Part shown: positions 26,224 through 35,290 of the stretch, piece by piece | How positions within the stretch are numbered: position 1 is the stretch's first letter | Layout: the number at the start of each line of letters is the position of its first letter | Assembly (NCBI GenBank): GCA_015066445.1 | Contig: SVOK01000005.1 | Location: 25,557-89,556, forward strand | Reading direction: 5' to 3' | Length of the DNA: 64,000 nucleotides | Source of the DNA: Oscillospiraceae bacterium | GTDB lineage: Bacteria > Bacillota > Clostridia > Oscillospirales > Acutalibacteraceae | The notes under the pieces: model-generated | The model's database searches: none | What the model was told of the DNA's origin: nothing | What the model saw: the letters and a program-made list of their open reading frames with translations, nothing else | Translations under genes and position numbers: made by a program

Positions 26224-27168
26224 GTGGTTGTATTTTTGATTTTGCTATTTGTAATTTTAATTCTTGCAGCGGTGCTTTATTATTTTTTCTCAGTAGCTTT
26301 TGTTAAGCTAAACGTCGGTAATCCTGACAATTTAGATGATCCGATTAATAAACCGCTTGAAAAGTATAAAGATGCTATCTCAAAGGGTCTTAAATATATT
26401 ACTGAAACAGAACACGAATGGGTTTATACCGTAAGCGAGGATGGTCTTCGTCTTGCGGCAAGATATTTTCCCAATAATTCGGACAAAACGGTTATTTTGT
26501 TTCACGGCTACCGTTCTTCTGCGGCAAGAGATTTTTCCTGCGCTGTTGAGATGTATATGAAATTTGGTTTTAATGTATTATTGTGCGACCAACGCAGCCA
26601 TGGCAGGAGCGAGGGCAGACTTATCACCTTTGGTGTTAAGGAAAGCCGTGATGTACTTGTATGGATTGAGTTTGTCAGCGGTCATTACGGTACTGAAAAA
26701 ATACTCTTGGGCGGTATGTCAATGGGAGCTACGACTGTTTTGCTCGCAAGCGGTTTGAATTTGCCACCCTCCGTTAAGGGAATAGTAGCAGACTGCGGTT
26801 TTTCTTCACCGATAGCAATAATCAAAAAGGTTGCAAAGCAGTCAATGAAAATAAATGCCGCTCCTTTTATACCTTTTTTGAATTTATACTGCAAAATGTT
26901 CGGTAAATTTTCAATTTACGGCGCTGATACCACCAAGGTACTGAAAAACAACAAATTACCCATACTTTTGATACACGGTGCTAACGATGGATTCGTTCCT
27001 TGTGAGATGTCAAAGGCGGCTTTAGAGGCGGATCCCGATAATGTACGTTTAGTTTTAGTAGAGGGCGCTGACCACGGATTAAGCTATTTAATCAATAAAG
27101 AGCTTGTAGAAAAGGAAATTAACAGTTTTTTAATAAAAAATTTTGATTTTCCGCTTAATAGTGGTTGA
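26224..27168 (+). CDS. Membrane-anchored alpha/beta hydrolase
   Basis: 314 residues. An N-terminal transmembrane helix (about 2-24) is followed by a serine-hydrolase domain: oxyanion region ILFHGYRSSAARDFS, nucleophile elbow GGMSMGAT, acid in HGANDGFVP and His in GADHGLSYL. The type is that of cell-surface or membrane-proximal esterases/lysophospholipases related to YqkD/BEM46. It starts at GTG 26224 after AGGTGA. Substrate unknown. Confidence 0.85.
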   Translation: MVVFLILLFVILILAAVLYYFFSVAFVKLNVGNPDNLDDPINKPLEKYKDAISKGLKYITETEHEWVYTVSEDGLRLAARYFPNNSDKTVILFHGYRSSAARDFSCAVEMYMKFGFNVLLCDQRSHGRSEGRLITFGVKESRDVLVWIEFVSGHYGTEKILLGGMSMGATTVLLASGLNLPPSVKGIVADCGFSSPIAIIKKVAKQSMKINAAPFIPFLNLYCKMFGKFSIYGADTTKVLKNNKLPILLIHGANDGFVPCEMSKAALEADPDNVRLVLVEGADHGLSYLINKELVEKEINSFLIKNFDFPLNSG

Positions 27169-27193
27169 CTTTTAGGCTTTTAAATAATAAAAT
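27165..27193 (+). promoter_or_regulatory. Promoter of the lipoprotein gene
   Basis: TTGACT, 17-bp spacer, TAAAAT, overlapping the stop codon of the preceding hydrolase. Confidence 0.55.
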
Positions 27194-27217
27194 ATATATT
27201 GGAAAGGAAGTGCTGAT

Positions 27218-27955
27218 TTGTTTAGATTTAAGAGAGCTTTTGCTTTAATTTTAACTTTATTGCTTATTCTCGGTATTACTGCCTGTGACCCCGCAGATGA
27301 GGATTACGGTGTAACACCTGATAACGCCACCGAAAAGGTGACAGATTCTGTAACTGATAACGGCGATACTACCATTATGTCTTTAGATAGAGTTATGTCA
27401 AATTATTTTGATATAAGTTTGTTTGATGAAGAAAATTATGCTAATATTTATCTCGGTAAAAAGTTTCAAATTAACGCAAAGTATAATGATGATGTATTTG
27501 AAATTCCTTCAAAGCTATCCGATTTAAAGAAAATCGGTTGGACTTTGGCAGAGGGTAATAGCTACGACGAAAATTCACTTGTATTTTCGTATGAGAGCAT
27601 TGATGTTACTCTTGTTGATGAAAACGGTCATCAGATAGAGGCTCAGATTTTTAATTCCTCCAAATCTTCTAAAAAGCTTTCTAAATGTAATCTTGTTAAA
27701 TTCAGCATTCAGAATGATTATTATAACAATCCAAACGACTATAACGCATTTAATATTAACGGTATTACCAACGAAATGGCAATAACCGATATTATTCACG
27801 TTTTAGGCACTCCTTCTCATTTTTATGCAATTTCCGATACCAGCTATTATCTTGATTATTTCATTTCTAAAAAGGATAGACGCAACGGTATTACTGTTTA
27901 TATTAACCCTGTTGACGATATTATCACTAAAATTGAATTTTCTTATTACAAGTAA
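27218..27955 (+). CDS. Putative lipoprotein, function unknown
   Basis: 245 residues with a lipoprotein signal peptide: basic start, hydrophobic core, then ITAC with the acylated Cys near residue 23. A Thr/Asp-rich linker follows, and a folded domain of about 190 residues ends NPVDDIITKIEFSYYK. No enzyme motif is seen. It starts at TTG 27218 after GGAAAGGAAG. It is probably monocistronic, with its own promoter and terminator. Confidence 0.7.
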   Translation: MFRFKRAFALILTLLLILGITACDPADEDYGVTPDNATEKVTDSVTDNGDTTIMSLDRVMSNYFDISLFDEENYANIYLGKKFQINAKYNDDVFEIPSKLSDLKKIGWTLAEGNSYDENSLVFSYESIDVTLVDENGHQIEAQIFNSSKSSKKLSKCNLVKFSIQNDYYNNPNDYNAFNINGITNEMAITDIIHVLGTPSHFYAISDTSYYLDYFISKKDRRNGITVYINPVDDIITKIEFSYYK

Positions 27956-27961
27956 AAATAA

Positions 27962-27988
27962 GGCTGCTCTTTCTGAGCAGCCATTTTA
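27962..27988 (+). terminator. Terminator of the lipoprotein gene
   Basis: GGCTGCTC / GAGCAGCC with a 5-nt loop, then ATTTTAG; a short T-run. Confidence 0.65.
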
Positions 27989-28012
27989 GTAATATTTTGG
28001 AGTGATTACATA

Positions 28013-29209
28013 ATGCAAAAAAGATTCTTTTATCCTGCCGATATCCTGCTCCCGAAGGAAAATTTTACTGAATGGTCGGTTATAGCCTGCGACCAGTATA
28101 CATCACAGCCTGATTACTGGGCAGAGGTTAAAAATACGGTAGGCGATAAACCATCAGCTTATAATATTATTTTACCTGAGGCTTATTTATCCAATGATGA
28201 CAGCGAAAAAATCAAAGCCATTAACGCTACAATGAAGGATTACCTTGAAAAAGATGTTTTTAACATATATGAAAATACAATGATATACTGTGAAAGAACT
28301 CTTAAAGACGGTAAAAAGCGTCTTGGAATTATAGGTCTTATTGATTTAGAAGATTATAGCTACATAAAGGGCGCTGATACACCTATAAGAGCTACTGAGG
28401 AAACGGTTATCGAGCGTATACCTCCGAGAGTTAACATCAGAAAAGATGCTTTAGTTGAATTGCCGCATATAATGCTTCTTATTGACGATGCTGACAGAAC
28501 TGTTATTGAGCCAATAGCTAAAAAGAGTATCGAGCTTGAAAAGTTATACGATTTCAAACTAATGCAAAATTCAGGCAGCATTAAAGGCTATAAGCTTGGC
28601 GCTGATGATATTGTTAGCGTGCAGGACGCATTAGCTGAATTATACAGCAAAAGTGAGGACGGTTTACTTTTCGCTATGGGTGACGGTAACCATTCATTAG
28701 CATCTGCCAAAGAGTGCTACAGGCAGGGGATAGGTCCTCGTTACGCTTTAGTTGAGGTTGTCAATATTCACGATACTTCGCTTGAATTTGAACCTATTTA
28801 CAGAGTTTTATTTGGCGTTAATCCCGAAACCGTAATTGGTGACTTTTTAGATTATTGCGGTGGAGAATATTATGGTGAAGACGCTCAGGAATTTATCTGT
28901 TGCTTCGGTGATACTGAAAAGACTGTCAGCGTTAAACCTAAAGGCAGTTTGCCGATAGCAACTCTCCAGACTTTTCTTGATGAGTATATGAAAGGTAACG
29001 ATAACATAAAGCTTGATTATATTCATGGAATTGAGTCTACTAAAAAGCTTTCTGACAGTGCCAACACATTAGGATTTATTTTTAACGGTATGACTAAGTC
29101 TGAGCTGTTTACAGCTGTTTCTAAGGACGGCTCTTTACCGAGAAAGACATTTTCAATGGGTTGTGCTGATGATAAACGCTTTTATCTTGAAGCAAGAAAA
29201 ATTAAGTAA
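28013..29209 (+). CDS. DUF1015 family protein
   Basis: 398 residues of the DUF1015/COG4198 family: start RFFYPADILLPK...WSVIACDQYTSQPDYW and the most conserved block FAMGDGNHSLASAKECY at about 222-238. A cytoplasmic protein; the family is widespread in anaerobes and its biochemical role is unproven. A HAD phosphatase follows 14 nt later, suggesting the two act together. Confidence 0.88.
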   Translation: MQKRFFYPADILLPKENFTEWSVIACDQYTSQPDYWAEVKNTVGDKPSAYNIILPEAYLSNDDSEKIKAINATMKDYLEKDVFNIYENTMIYCERTLKDGKKRLGIIGLIDLEDYSYIKGADTPIRATEETVIERIPPRVNIRKDALVELPHIMLLIDDADRTVIEPIAKKSIELEKLYDFKLMQNSGSIKGYKLGADDIVSVQDALAELYSKSEDGLLFAMGDGNHSLASAKECYRQGIGPRYALVEVVNIHDTSLEFEPIYRVLFGVNPETVIGDFLDYCGGEYYGEDAQEFICCFGDTEKTVSVKPKGSLPIATLQTFLDEYMKGNDNIKLDYIHGIESTKKLSDSANTLGFIFNGMTKSELFTAVSKDGSLPRKTFSMGCADDKRFYLEARKIK

Positions 29210-29223
29210 AAGGAATTTTAAGT

Positions 29224-30009
29224 ATGGATTTTAACAGCAAAAAAGGTTTTATTTGTGATATGGACGGTGTTATATATCACGGAAACAAAATTTTACCAGG
29301 TGTACCAGAATTTATTAATTGGCTAAAGGAAGAAAAAAAGGAGTATTTATTCCTGACTAATAATAGCGGATATACTCCCCGTGAGTTACAGCAAAAATTG
29401 GCAAGAATGGGACTCGATGTTCCCGAAAAGCATTTTTACACAAGTGCTTTGGCAACTGCTTCTTTTTTAAAGGAGCAAGCCCCTGATTGCTCAGTTTATG
29501 CAATCGGCGAAGCCGGTCTTTTCAATGCTTTATACGATGCAGGAATTACTATGAACGACTGTAATCCTGACTATGTTGTAATAGGTGAGGGAAAATCCTA
29601 TTCGTTGGAGTCTTTAACAAAGGCTACTAATCTTGTTATGAAAGGCGCTAAGCTTATCGGAGCCAATTCCGATGTTTCAGGACCTATCGAAAACGGAATT
29701 GCTCCTGCCTGCGGAGCTTTAGTTTCTCCAATTGAAATGGCAACAGGCAAAAAGGCTTATTTCTGCGGAAAGCCTAATCCGCTTATGATGCGAACCGGAC
29801 TCAAGCTTCTTCATTGCCATTCTGCAGAAGCTGTTATGGTTGGAGACAGAATGGATACCGATGTAATATCAGGTCTTGAAAGCGGTATGTCCACCGTTTT
29901 GGTTCTATCGGGCGTATCCACAAGAGAGACACTCGATACCTATGCTTACCGCCCGACTATCGTACTTGACGGTGTTGGCGATATTGTTAAAGTGGCAAAA
30001 GGTAAATAG
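29224..30009 (+). CDS. HAD-IIA family hydrolase (NagD-like phosphatase)
   Basis: 261-residue sugar- or nucleotide-phosphatase. HAD motif I ICDMDGVIYHG (about 10-20) has the nucleophile Asp, motif II is LFLTNNSGYTPREL, the motif III Lys is in CGKPNPLMM, and motif IV is VMVGDRMDTDV. It has a C2B-type cap, family length, and is co-transcribed with the DUF1015 gene. Confidence 0.9.
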   Translation: MDFNSKKGFICDMDGVIYHGNKILPGVPEFINWLKEEKKEYLFLTNNSGYTPRELQQKLARMGLDVPEKHFYTSALATASFLKEQAPDCSVYAIGEAGLFNALYDAGITMNDCNPDYVVIGEGKSYSLESLTKATNLVMKGAKLIGANSDVSGPIENGIAPACGALVSPIEMATGKKAYFCGKPNPLMMRTGLKLLHCHSAEAVMVGDRMDTDVISGLESGMSTVLVLSGVSTRETLDTYAYRPTIVLDGVGDIVKVAKGK

Positions 30010-30022
30010 ATGTTATAATTTT

Positions 30023-30050
30023 TAAAGGCTGACATTTAAGTCAGCCTTTA
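30023..30050. terminator. Bidirectional terminator
   Basis: TAAAGGCTGAC / GTCAGCCTTTA with a 6-nt loop between convergent genes. Confidence 0.8.
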
Positions 30051-30068
30051 ATCTTTTGTATATTAATT

Positions 30069-31910
30069 TTACCAACCTCTGTTACCGCCCGGACGCTGCA
30101 TTCCGTCGCCTCCGGGACCGCCCATACCCCCGCCTTTAGAAACGGAAACTTTGGTTAATTCTATATCATAGGTTTTTTCTGCCGATTTAAGTGTGCCGTT
30201 GTTAGTATATCCGTTACTGTCACAGCTTATAACAGTTCCACCAATGTTAAGAGTATAGTTTTTTCCAATAGCAAAATCTGGCGTCGTAACAATTACATTG
30301 CTATATCCCTTTGGTGGTTTAAAGGAGGCAATTACCTTATTCACTACAGTCACAGCTACAAAGCTATCAGCAGCAGCTGTATCAATGTTATACATAAAAG
30401 ATGGTTGTGAAGATGAAGACGAAAAGGTAGTAGCCATACCTGAAGAGCCAACAATTACTGCTAGGCCGCCGTTTACTACTGCTGTTCCGCCATAGTCCAA
30501 CGAACCGTTGCCGCTGTTAGTGGGACCCGAGACTAAAAGCACACCGCCTGTGAGCGTTATATCTCCATTAGAGTCAATACCGTCACCCGAGGCGTTTACA
30601 AAAATATATCCGCCTGTGAAATTAATCTGTGCGTCAGAATCACTTTCAAAGGGATTTTGTCCGGGTCTGCCACCCCTAGCTGAAGAATCGTTACCGCCTG
30701 CTGCATTAAAGCCGTCATCAGACGAAGTAACATCAATATTACCGCCCGAAACCGTAATAGCTGTAGCTTCAATTCCTTCATATGACTTTGAAATTTTAAG
30801 GCTTCCGCCCGAAATTATCAGCTGGTCATCTGCATGAATACCGTCATCACCTGATGCAATTTTAAAGTCACCGTCTTTAATTTCAAGGTCCGAGTTTGAA
30901 TGTATAGCATCGTCAGAGGAATCAATGTTAAATTCACCACCAACAATCTCAATAAGGCTTGCAGCTTTTAAAGCCTTTGCACTTTCTGTATTGGTGGAGC
31001 TTTGATTTTGACCGTATGAGCCCCACATACCCCAACGGTTACCTTCATTTCCGTAATTACTGCTGCTTACTACAGCGCCGCCGCCTGTTTTTATGCTGAA
31101 ATTACCGTTTTTAATAAACAGGGCGGTTTGGGCCTGAATACCATCATTTTGAGCACTAATATTAAATTCCCCCGACTCTATAAGCACATAGCTTCGTGTT
31201 CCGTCCTCGGAATTAGTAGATTTAATACCGTCCGTTCCGGCATCTATCGTAATATTAGAATTTGTTATTTTAACGCAGTCTTTTCCCTCAATAGACGTAC
31301 CAACACTTGTAATATTAATATTTGCGTCAACAATATTTAAATCGTCCTTTGAAACTATTCCGCTTTTGTAATTACCGGCGATATTTAGCTTGCCGTTTCC
31401 GTTAATTGTAAGGTCGGATTTACTGAAAATAGCGCCATCGGCATTATCGTAGGAGCTTTCATAGCTTTTACCGTCCTCAATGGTATTTTCGCTACCCGTC
31501 TTAAGGGAAATAAACACCTTGTCTGCGCTTTCGATAAAAATGGCAGGACCGTCACTACAGGCTAAAGATACATTTTCTAAAATTATTTTAGGCTTTGCAG
31601 TATCGGGTACACTAACTATAATTTGTGTATGTTTTCCCGTTACCCTGTAAACACCGTCAGTAGTGATTTTTATAATCTCATCATTTTCATTAGTTGATTT
31701 TATATTATAGGCACCATAATCGGAATTTTTATCATTATCGGTAAACTCCAAATCCATACCGCCTATATCAATATCCTCAGTTACTGTTATTTCGGATAGA
31801 ATTTCGGTATCACCGTCTTGGGAAGAAATGACTTTATTGTCCTGTCCTTTTGAACAGCCCGAAAGCGCGAAAAGACAAATGCAAAGCAAAACAGCTAAAA
31901 TTTTTTTCAT
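30069..31910 (-). CDS. Secreted beta-helix lipoprotein, Cthe_2159-like carbohydrate-binding domain
   Basis: 613 residues. The lipoprotein signal peptide has its Cys in the lipobox LSGC (about residue 19). The body (about 90-500) is built of irregular repeats such as NGDGIDSNGDITLTGG, SSDDAIHSNSDLEIKDG and SGDDGIHADDQLIISGG, with many Asp/Asn/Gly turns. This is typical of the right-handed beta-helix carbohydrate-binding family named after C. thermocellum Cthe_2159, which binds polygalacturonate. The C-terminus is Gly-rich (GGGMGGPGGDGMQRPGG). It is the last gene of a leftward VTC-DUF4956 operon and lies outside the membrane. Confidence 0.85.
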   Translation of the reverse strand: MKKILAVLLCICLFALSGCSKGQDNKVISSQDGDTEILSEITVTEDIDIGGMDLEFTDNDKNSDYGAYNIKSTNENDEIIKITTDGVYRVTGKHTQIIVSVPDTAKPKIILENVSLACSDGPAIFIESADKVFISLKTGSENTIEDGKSYESSYDNADGAIFSKSDLTINGNGKLNIAGNYKSGIVSKDDLNIVDANINITSVGTSIEGKDCVKITNSNITIDAGTDGIKSTNSEDGTRSYVLIESGEFNISAQNDGIQAQTALFIKNGNFSIKTGGGAVVSSSNYGNEGNRWGMWGSYGQNQSSTNTESAKALKAASLIEIVGGEFNIDSSDDAIHSNSDLEIKDGDFKIASGDDGIHADDQLIISGGSLKISKSYEGIEATAITVSGGNIDVTSSDDGFNAAGGNDSSARGGRPGQNPFESDSDAQINFTGGYIFVNASGDGIDSNGDITLTGGVLLVSGPTNSGNGSLDYGGTAVVNGGLAVIVGSSGMATTFSSSSSQPSFMYNIDTAAADSFVAVTVVNKVIASFKPPKGYSNVIVTTPDFAIGKNYTLNIGGTVISCDSNGYTNNGTLKSAEKTYDIELTKVSVSKGGGMGGPGGDGMQRPGGNRGW

Positions 31911-31913
31911 AAA

Positions 31914-32591
31914 TTACAGCTCCTCATTTATAGTAGGGGAATAGTTACAGCTTATTTCAAGGTTACCGTTTCTAGTACGAAGCTTATCTATAAACTCTTT
32001 TTCATTATTTTTGTCTTTGAGTGTTACCAGATATACGAGCTTGTAAAGTGAGCCCATGTTTGTGGTTTTTACAAGCTTTAGCTTGCAGTTATGTGTGTAT
32101 TCATCGAAAATATCTTCGAAAGCATCGGTGTAGTTTAAGCTTTCAGGAATTACTATTTTAAGCTCTCGGTTATTTTTTTTGGTTTCCCCGAAATTAAGCT
32201 GGCAGTATAACAAATTCATCAAAATTAGTATTATTGTAAAAATAATTGCCACACCTATATGTCCAACACCTGTAGCAAGACCTACAGACATAGCCATAAA
32301 AATACTTAAAATTTCACGTGCATTTCCTGGTACCGAGCGAAAACGAACTAATGAAAAAGCGCCTGCTACAGCAATGCCAGTGCCTAAATTACCGTTTACA
32401 AGCATTATTATAACCTGAACAATTAACGGTAATAATGCAACCGTAAGTGAAAAGCTTTTTGTAGAACGGTTTTTATAAAGATGTGTAATTGATAATAAAA
32501 AACCTAAAATCACCGATGTAGCGGCGCAAATTAAAAAACTTTTTGTTGTAAGCGTGCTTTCTAAAATTGATGAAAATATTTTATCTGTCAT
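31914..32591 (-). CDS. DUF4956 family membrane protein
   Basis: 225 residues. Four transmembrane helices occupy the first 135 residues, with the family core LVRFRSVPGNAREILSIFMAMSVGLATG (about 82-109, basic and conserved between helices). A soluble C-terminal domain (about 140-225) follows. GGAGG precedes the ATG at 32591. It overlaps the VTC-domain gene by 11 nt and is followed after 3 nt by the beta-helix lipoprotein, so the three are one operon. No function is established; the family often occurs with VTC-domain proteins and CotH-type spore kinases. Confidence 0.88.
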   Translation of the reverse strand: MTDKIFSSILESTLTTKSFLICAATSVILGFLLSITHLYKNRSTKSFSLTVALLPLIVQVIIMLVNGNLGTGIAVAGAFSLVRFRSVPGNAREILSIFMAMSVGLATGVGHIGVAIIFTIILILMNLLYCQLNFGETKKNNRELKIVIPESLNYTDAFEDIFDEYTHNCKLKLVKTTNMGSLYKLVYLVTLKDKNNEKEFIDKLRTRNGNLEISCNYSPTINEEL

Positions 32592-33285
32592 AATTTATTC
32601 CTCCGATAAACTGTTTGTAAGAATTTCCGTATTTTGAGAATGGGGTCGGGTATATTTTTAATTCGTCGAGCATTTTAGTAAGCCATAACGGTATTGCTCC
32701 CAGGGTTTTAATTTCCATAATATATGTGTTTTCTGGTAAAAGCGCTTTTCCATAAATACCGTTTTTAAGATCTAATTCATAAAAACGGTATTTAATATCT
32801 GTGTCAAATGTGATGCGGATATTTATATCGTCCTTGTCATAAAAAGCAATGCGGTGGTAAAATATATTAGCTTTTGCTATTTGTTCTTCATAAAACCTTT
32901 TAAAATATTCAATTTCGTTTTTTATCTGACTATCGGGTACATTATCACAGATATTATTTAAATAATTATATCCGTCCTCATATTCGGCACAAATTCTTCT
33001 TTTATAAACAATGCCTTTATATTTCTTTTTTATTTCCAAAAAGCACTTGCTGTCGTTCTGCGGAACTCCATAACAACGAAGCCGAAGTTTTTCCTTGTAA
33101 ACAGGTTTTTCAATGGATTTTCTGATTATCCTGAAATCGGGAGTATCAAAGTAAATATTACATATATCACTCTCACCGTGTTTATCAGCAACAGTATTGA
33201 ATGTTAGCATATTTAGAGCATCTTTATATTGAAATTTATTTAAAATATATTTTTTTTCATAGCGTTTGAAAATATATTGAGACAA
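32581..33285 (-). CDS. VTC-domain protein (polyphosphate polymerase-like)
   Basis: 234 residues from a TTG at 33285, which has GAGGTGG 6 nt upstream. A longer open frame to 33492 would add about 69 residues unlike the family and run into the divergent promoter. The VTC (CYTH-superfamily) tunnel residues are visible: FKRYEKKYIL near the start, KLRLRCYG, FLEIKKKYKGIVYKRR, and MEIKTLGAIPLWL near the end. In yeast the Vtc4 domain polymerises polyphosphate from ATP. Bacterial homologues are uncharacterised and may make or bind another polyanion. It begins an operon with DUF4956 and the beta-helix lipoprotein. Confidence 0.85.
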   Translation of the reverse strand: MSQYIFKRYEKKYILNKFQYKDALNMLTFNTVADKHGESDICNIYFDTPDFRIIRKSIEKPVYKEKLRLRCYGVPQNDSKCFLEIKKKYKGIVYKRRICAEYEDGYNYLNNICDNVPDSQIKNEIEYFKRFYEEQIAKANIFYHRIAFYDKDDINIRITFDTDIKYRFYELDLKNGIYGKALLPENTYIMEIKTLGAIPLWLTKMLDELKIYPTPFSKYGNSYKQFIGGINYDR

Positions 33286-33408
33286 ATTATACCACCTCGC
33301 AAATATACATTTTAATAGACTATTTTCATTAAAATATGAATATTTTTTTAACAAGTGTAGCAAAAATTTAAAAAGAATTGGTAATGTCGTATTTTGCTGA
33401 ATTTTAAG

Positions 33409-33437
33409 TTGACATAAAATGCTTGAAATTGTATAAT
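33409..33437 (+). promoter_or_regulatory. Perfect consensus promoter of the dockerin-autolysin operon
   Basis: TTGACA, exactly 17 bp, TATAAT, about 50 nt before the ATG at 33487. Confidence 0.8.
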
Positions 33438-33486
33438 AAGTATGTATTTGTTTTAAATGCTTTATGTTAATAGAAAGGGAAGTTAA

Positions 33487-35271
33487 ATGCACCGATTAAA
33501 TAAATTTATATCAATGTGCTTAACTGCGGTTGTTATAATAACATCTGTTTTTGGAGGCGTTAATCTAAGCGTTACTGCTGCAACAGTTACAACCGCATAT
33601 ATCGAGGGCGATAATGTTCGAGTTAGAACAGGCCCTTCGACTAATGAAACAATAATAGAAAAGATATCCTACAGGAGCGTTACTGTCCTTGAAAAGGTTA
33701 ATAACGATACTTGGCTTAAAATATCATATAATAACGGCACTGCGGATATAGTGGGTTATATTTTTTATGATTCATCATATATACGAATAGTTTCCTATAA
33801 CCCTGATGCCGATTTTGAGTCAAAGCTTCAAGCTTTTCCCGAAAGCTACCGTGATGCTTTAAGACAGTTAAAGGCTGAATACAAGAATTGGGAATTTATT
33901 CCTGACCCTGTAACTACCACCTTTGCAGACTCTGTGGCATTGCAGGCAAACGGTAAAAGAAAGCAGGTTAATTTCACTTCTCAGCCCGTTTCATGGCGTT
34001 CAATGGCACCCGGCTCTTACGACTGGAATACAGGCAAATGGATGCAGGATAATGCTGGTTGGATAGGTGCTTCAAGAGAAATCACCGCTTACTATATGGA
34101 CCCACGTAATTTTCTTAATGCGACCGAAATTTATCAGTTCCTGCAGCAAGGCTATGACCCTACCTATCAAAATGAAGAGGGCGTTAAAAAGATTTTAGCC
34201 GGAACATTTATGGCAGAAGATTATAACGACCCTAACGATACCGCATACGGCGGTTCATATAGTAAGGTTATTATGGAAGCTGCAAAGCAAGCGGGTGTAA
34301 GTCCATATATTTTGGCTTCCAAAATAAGGCAAGAAATTGGTACAAAGGTTACTAATATGGTTTCCGGTACATACAGCGGAGCTGACGGATTATATTACGG
34401 ATATTACAATTTCTTTAATATAAGTGCTTCGGGCACTACTGCGGCTGATGTTCTGGTTAACGGTCTTTCAAGAGCTAAAAATGAAGGTTGGAATACTCGC
34501 TCAAAGGCTATAATCGGCGGTGCGAAATTCCTTTCCAATAACTATATCTCAAAAGGTCAGGATACTTATTATTATCAGGATTTCAACGTCCATAATCCTA
34601 ACGATCTTTGGCATCAATATGCTCAGGCTGTGCACGATGCCAATTCAAAAGGAAAGCTGATGTCAGGCTCATATATAGGCGAAAAGGATTTTGCCCTAAC
34701 CTTTAAAATCCCTGTTTTTACCGCAATGCCTGAGTCTGTTTCTCCAAAGCCAGTTTCAAATACAAGCACAAACAACTATTATTTCAAAAGTATTTCTGTT
34801 TCAGGCTTAACCCCATCTTTTAATATGTTCACATATAATTATGATTTATATGTTGCAGGCAATACCAATATAAATGTTACTCCTGTTGCCAATGCTTCCT
34901 ATGTGGGTGAAAGCAGCTATGCTCTTAAAAAAGGAAGTAACCGAATAGCTTTAAAGGTTAAATCTGAAACCGGATATATAACAGAGTATGTAATCAATAT
35001 CGATGCTGCGGTCAATTGCACCTTAACTATTAACGGAGCTAATACACCTTCAACGCCGGTTCAAAAGCCAACTGTTAAAAAGGGTGACACTAACGGGGAC
35101 GGTTCCATATCATTAAGCGACCTTGCAAATATAAGACTACATCTTTTAGGCAAATTCACATTAAGCGGTGATTTTGCTGTTGCGGCAGATACTAACGGAG
35201 ACGGTCAGATTTCTTTAAGTGATTTGGCGAACGTAAGACTGCATTTATTAGGTTTATTTACGATTTCTTAA
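33487..35271 (+). CDS. Secreted SH3/glucosaminidase autolysin with C-terminal dockerin
   Basis: 594 residues. Signal peptide, about 1-33. A bacterial SH3 domain (about 34-95, GDNVRVRTGPSTNETIIEKI) binds cell wall. A GH73-like N-acetylglucosaminidase domain (about 110-415) has the likely catalytic Glu in ASKIRQEIG. A cadherin-like beta-sandwich lies at about 430-505. Two type I dockerin repeats follow, each with the calcium loop DTNGDG.ISLSDLAN.RLHLL (about 531-590). Cohesin-dockerin pairing anchors enzymes in cellulosomes; here the cargo cleaves peptidoglycan. It is the first gene of a two-gene operon, 19 nt before a cohesin-like membrane protein. Confidence 0.88.
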   Translation: MHRLNKFISMCLTAVVIITSVFGGVNLSVTAATVTTAYIEGDNVRVRTGPSTNETIIEKISYRSVTVLEKVNNDTWLKISYNNGTADIVGYIFYDSSYIRIVSYNPDADFESKLQAFPESYRDALRQLKAEYKNWEFIPDPVTTTFADSVALQANGKRKQVNFTSQPVSWRSMAPGSYDWNTGKWMQDNAGWIGASREITAYYMDPRNFLNATEIYQFLQQGYDPTYQNEEGVKKILAGTFMAEDYNDPNDTAYGGSYSKVIMEAAKQAGVSPYILASKIRQEIGTKVTNMVSGTYSGADGLYYGYYNFFNISASGTTAADVLVNGLSRAKNEGWNTRSKAIIGGAKFLSNNYISKGQDTYYYQDFNVHNPNDLWHQYAQAVHDANSKGKLMSGSYIGEKDFALTFKIPVFTAMPESVSPKPVSNTSTNNYYFKSISVSGLTPSFNMFTYNYDLYVAGNTNINVTPVANASYVGESSYALKKGSNRIALKVKSETGYITEYVINIDAAVNCTLTINGANTPSTPVQKPTVKKGDTNGDGSISLSDLANIRLHLLGKFTLSGDFAVAADTNGDGQISLSDLANVRLHLLGLFTIS

Positions 35272-35290
35272 ATTGTGGAGGATATATATT

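Noticed and set aside
30298..30837. Long plus-strand frames opposite the beta-helix gene
   Set aside because: They are antisense shadows of the repeated Gly/Asp coding sequence and have no ribosome sites.
30400..31600. Possible DNA repeat array
   Set aside because: The repetition is at protein level (beta-helix turns), with diverged codons, not a DNA repeat or CRISPR.
33286..33492. N-terminal extension of the VTC-domain protein
   Set aside because: The extension is low-complexity and covers the divergent promoter, while a TTG with a strong ribosome site at 33285 gives the family length.
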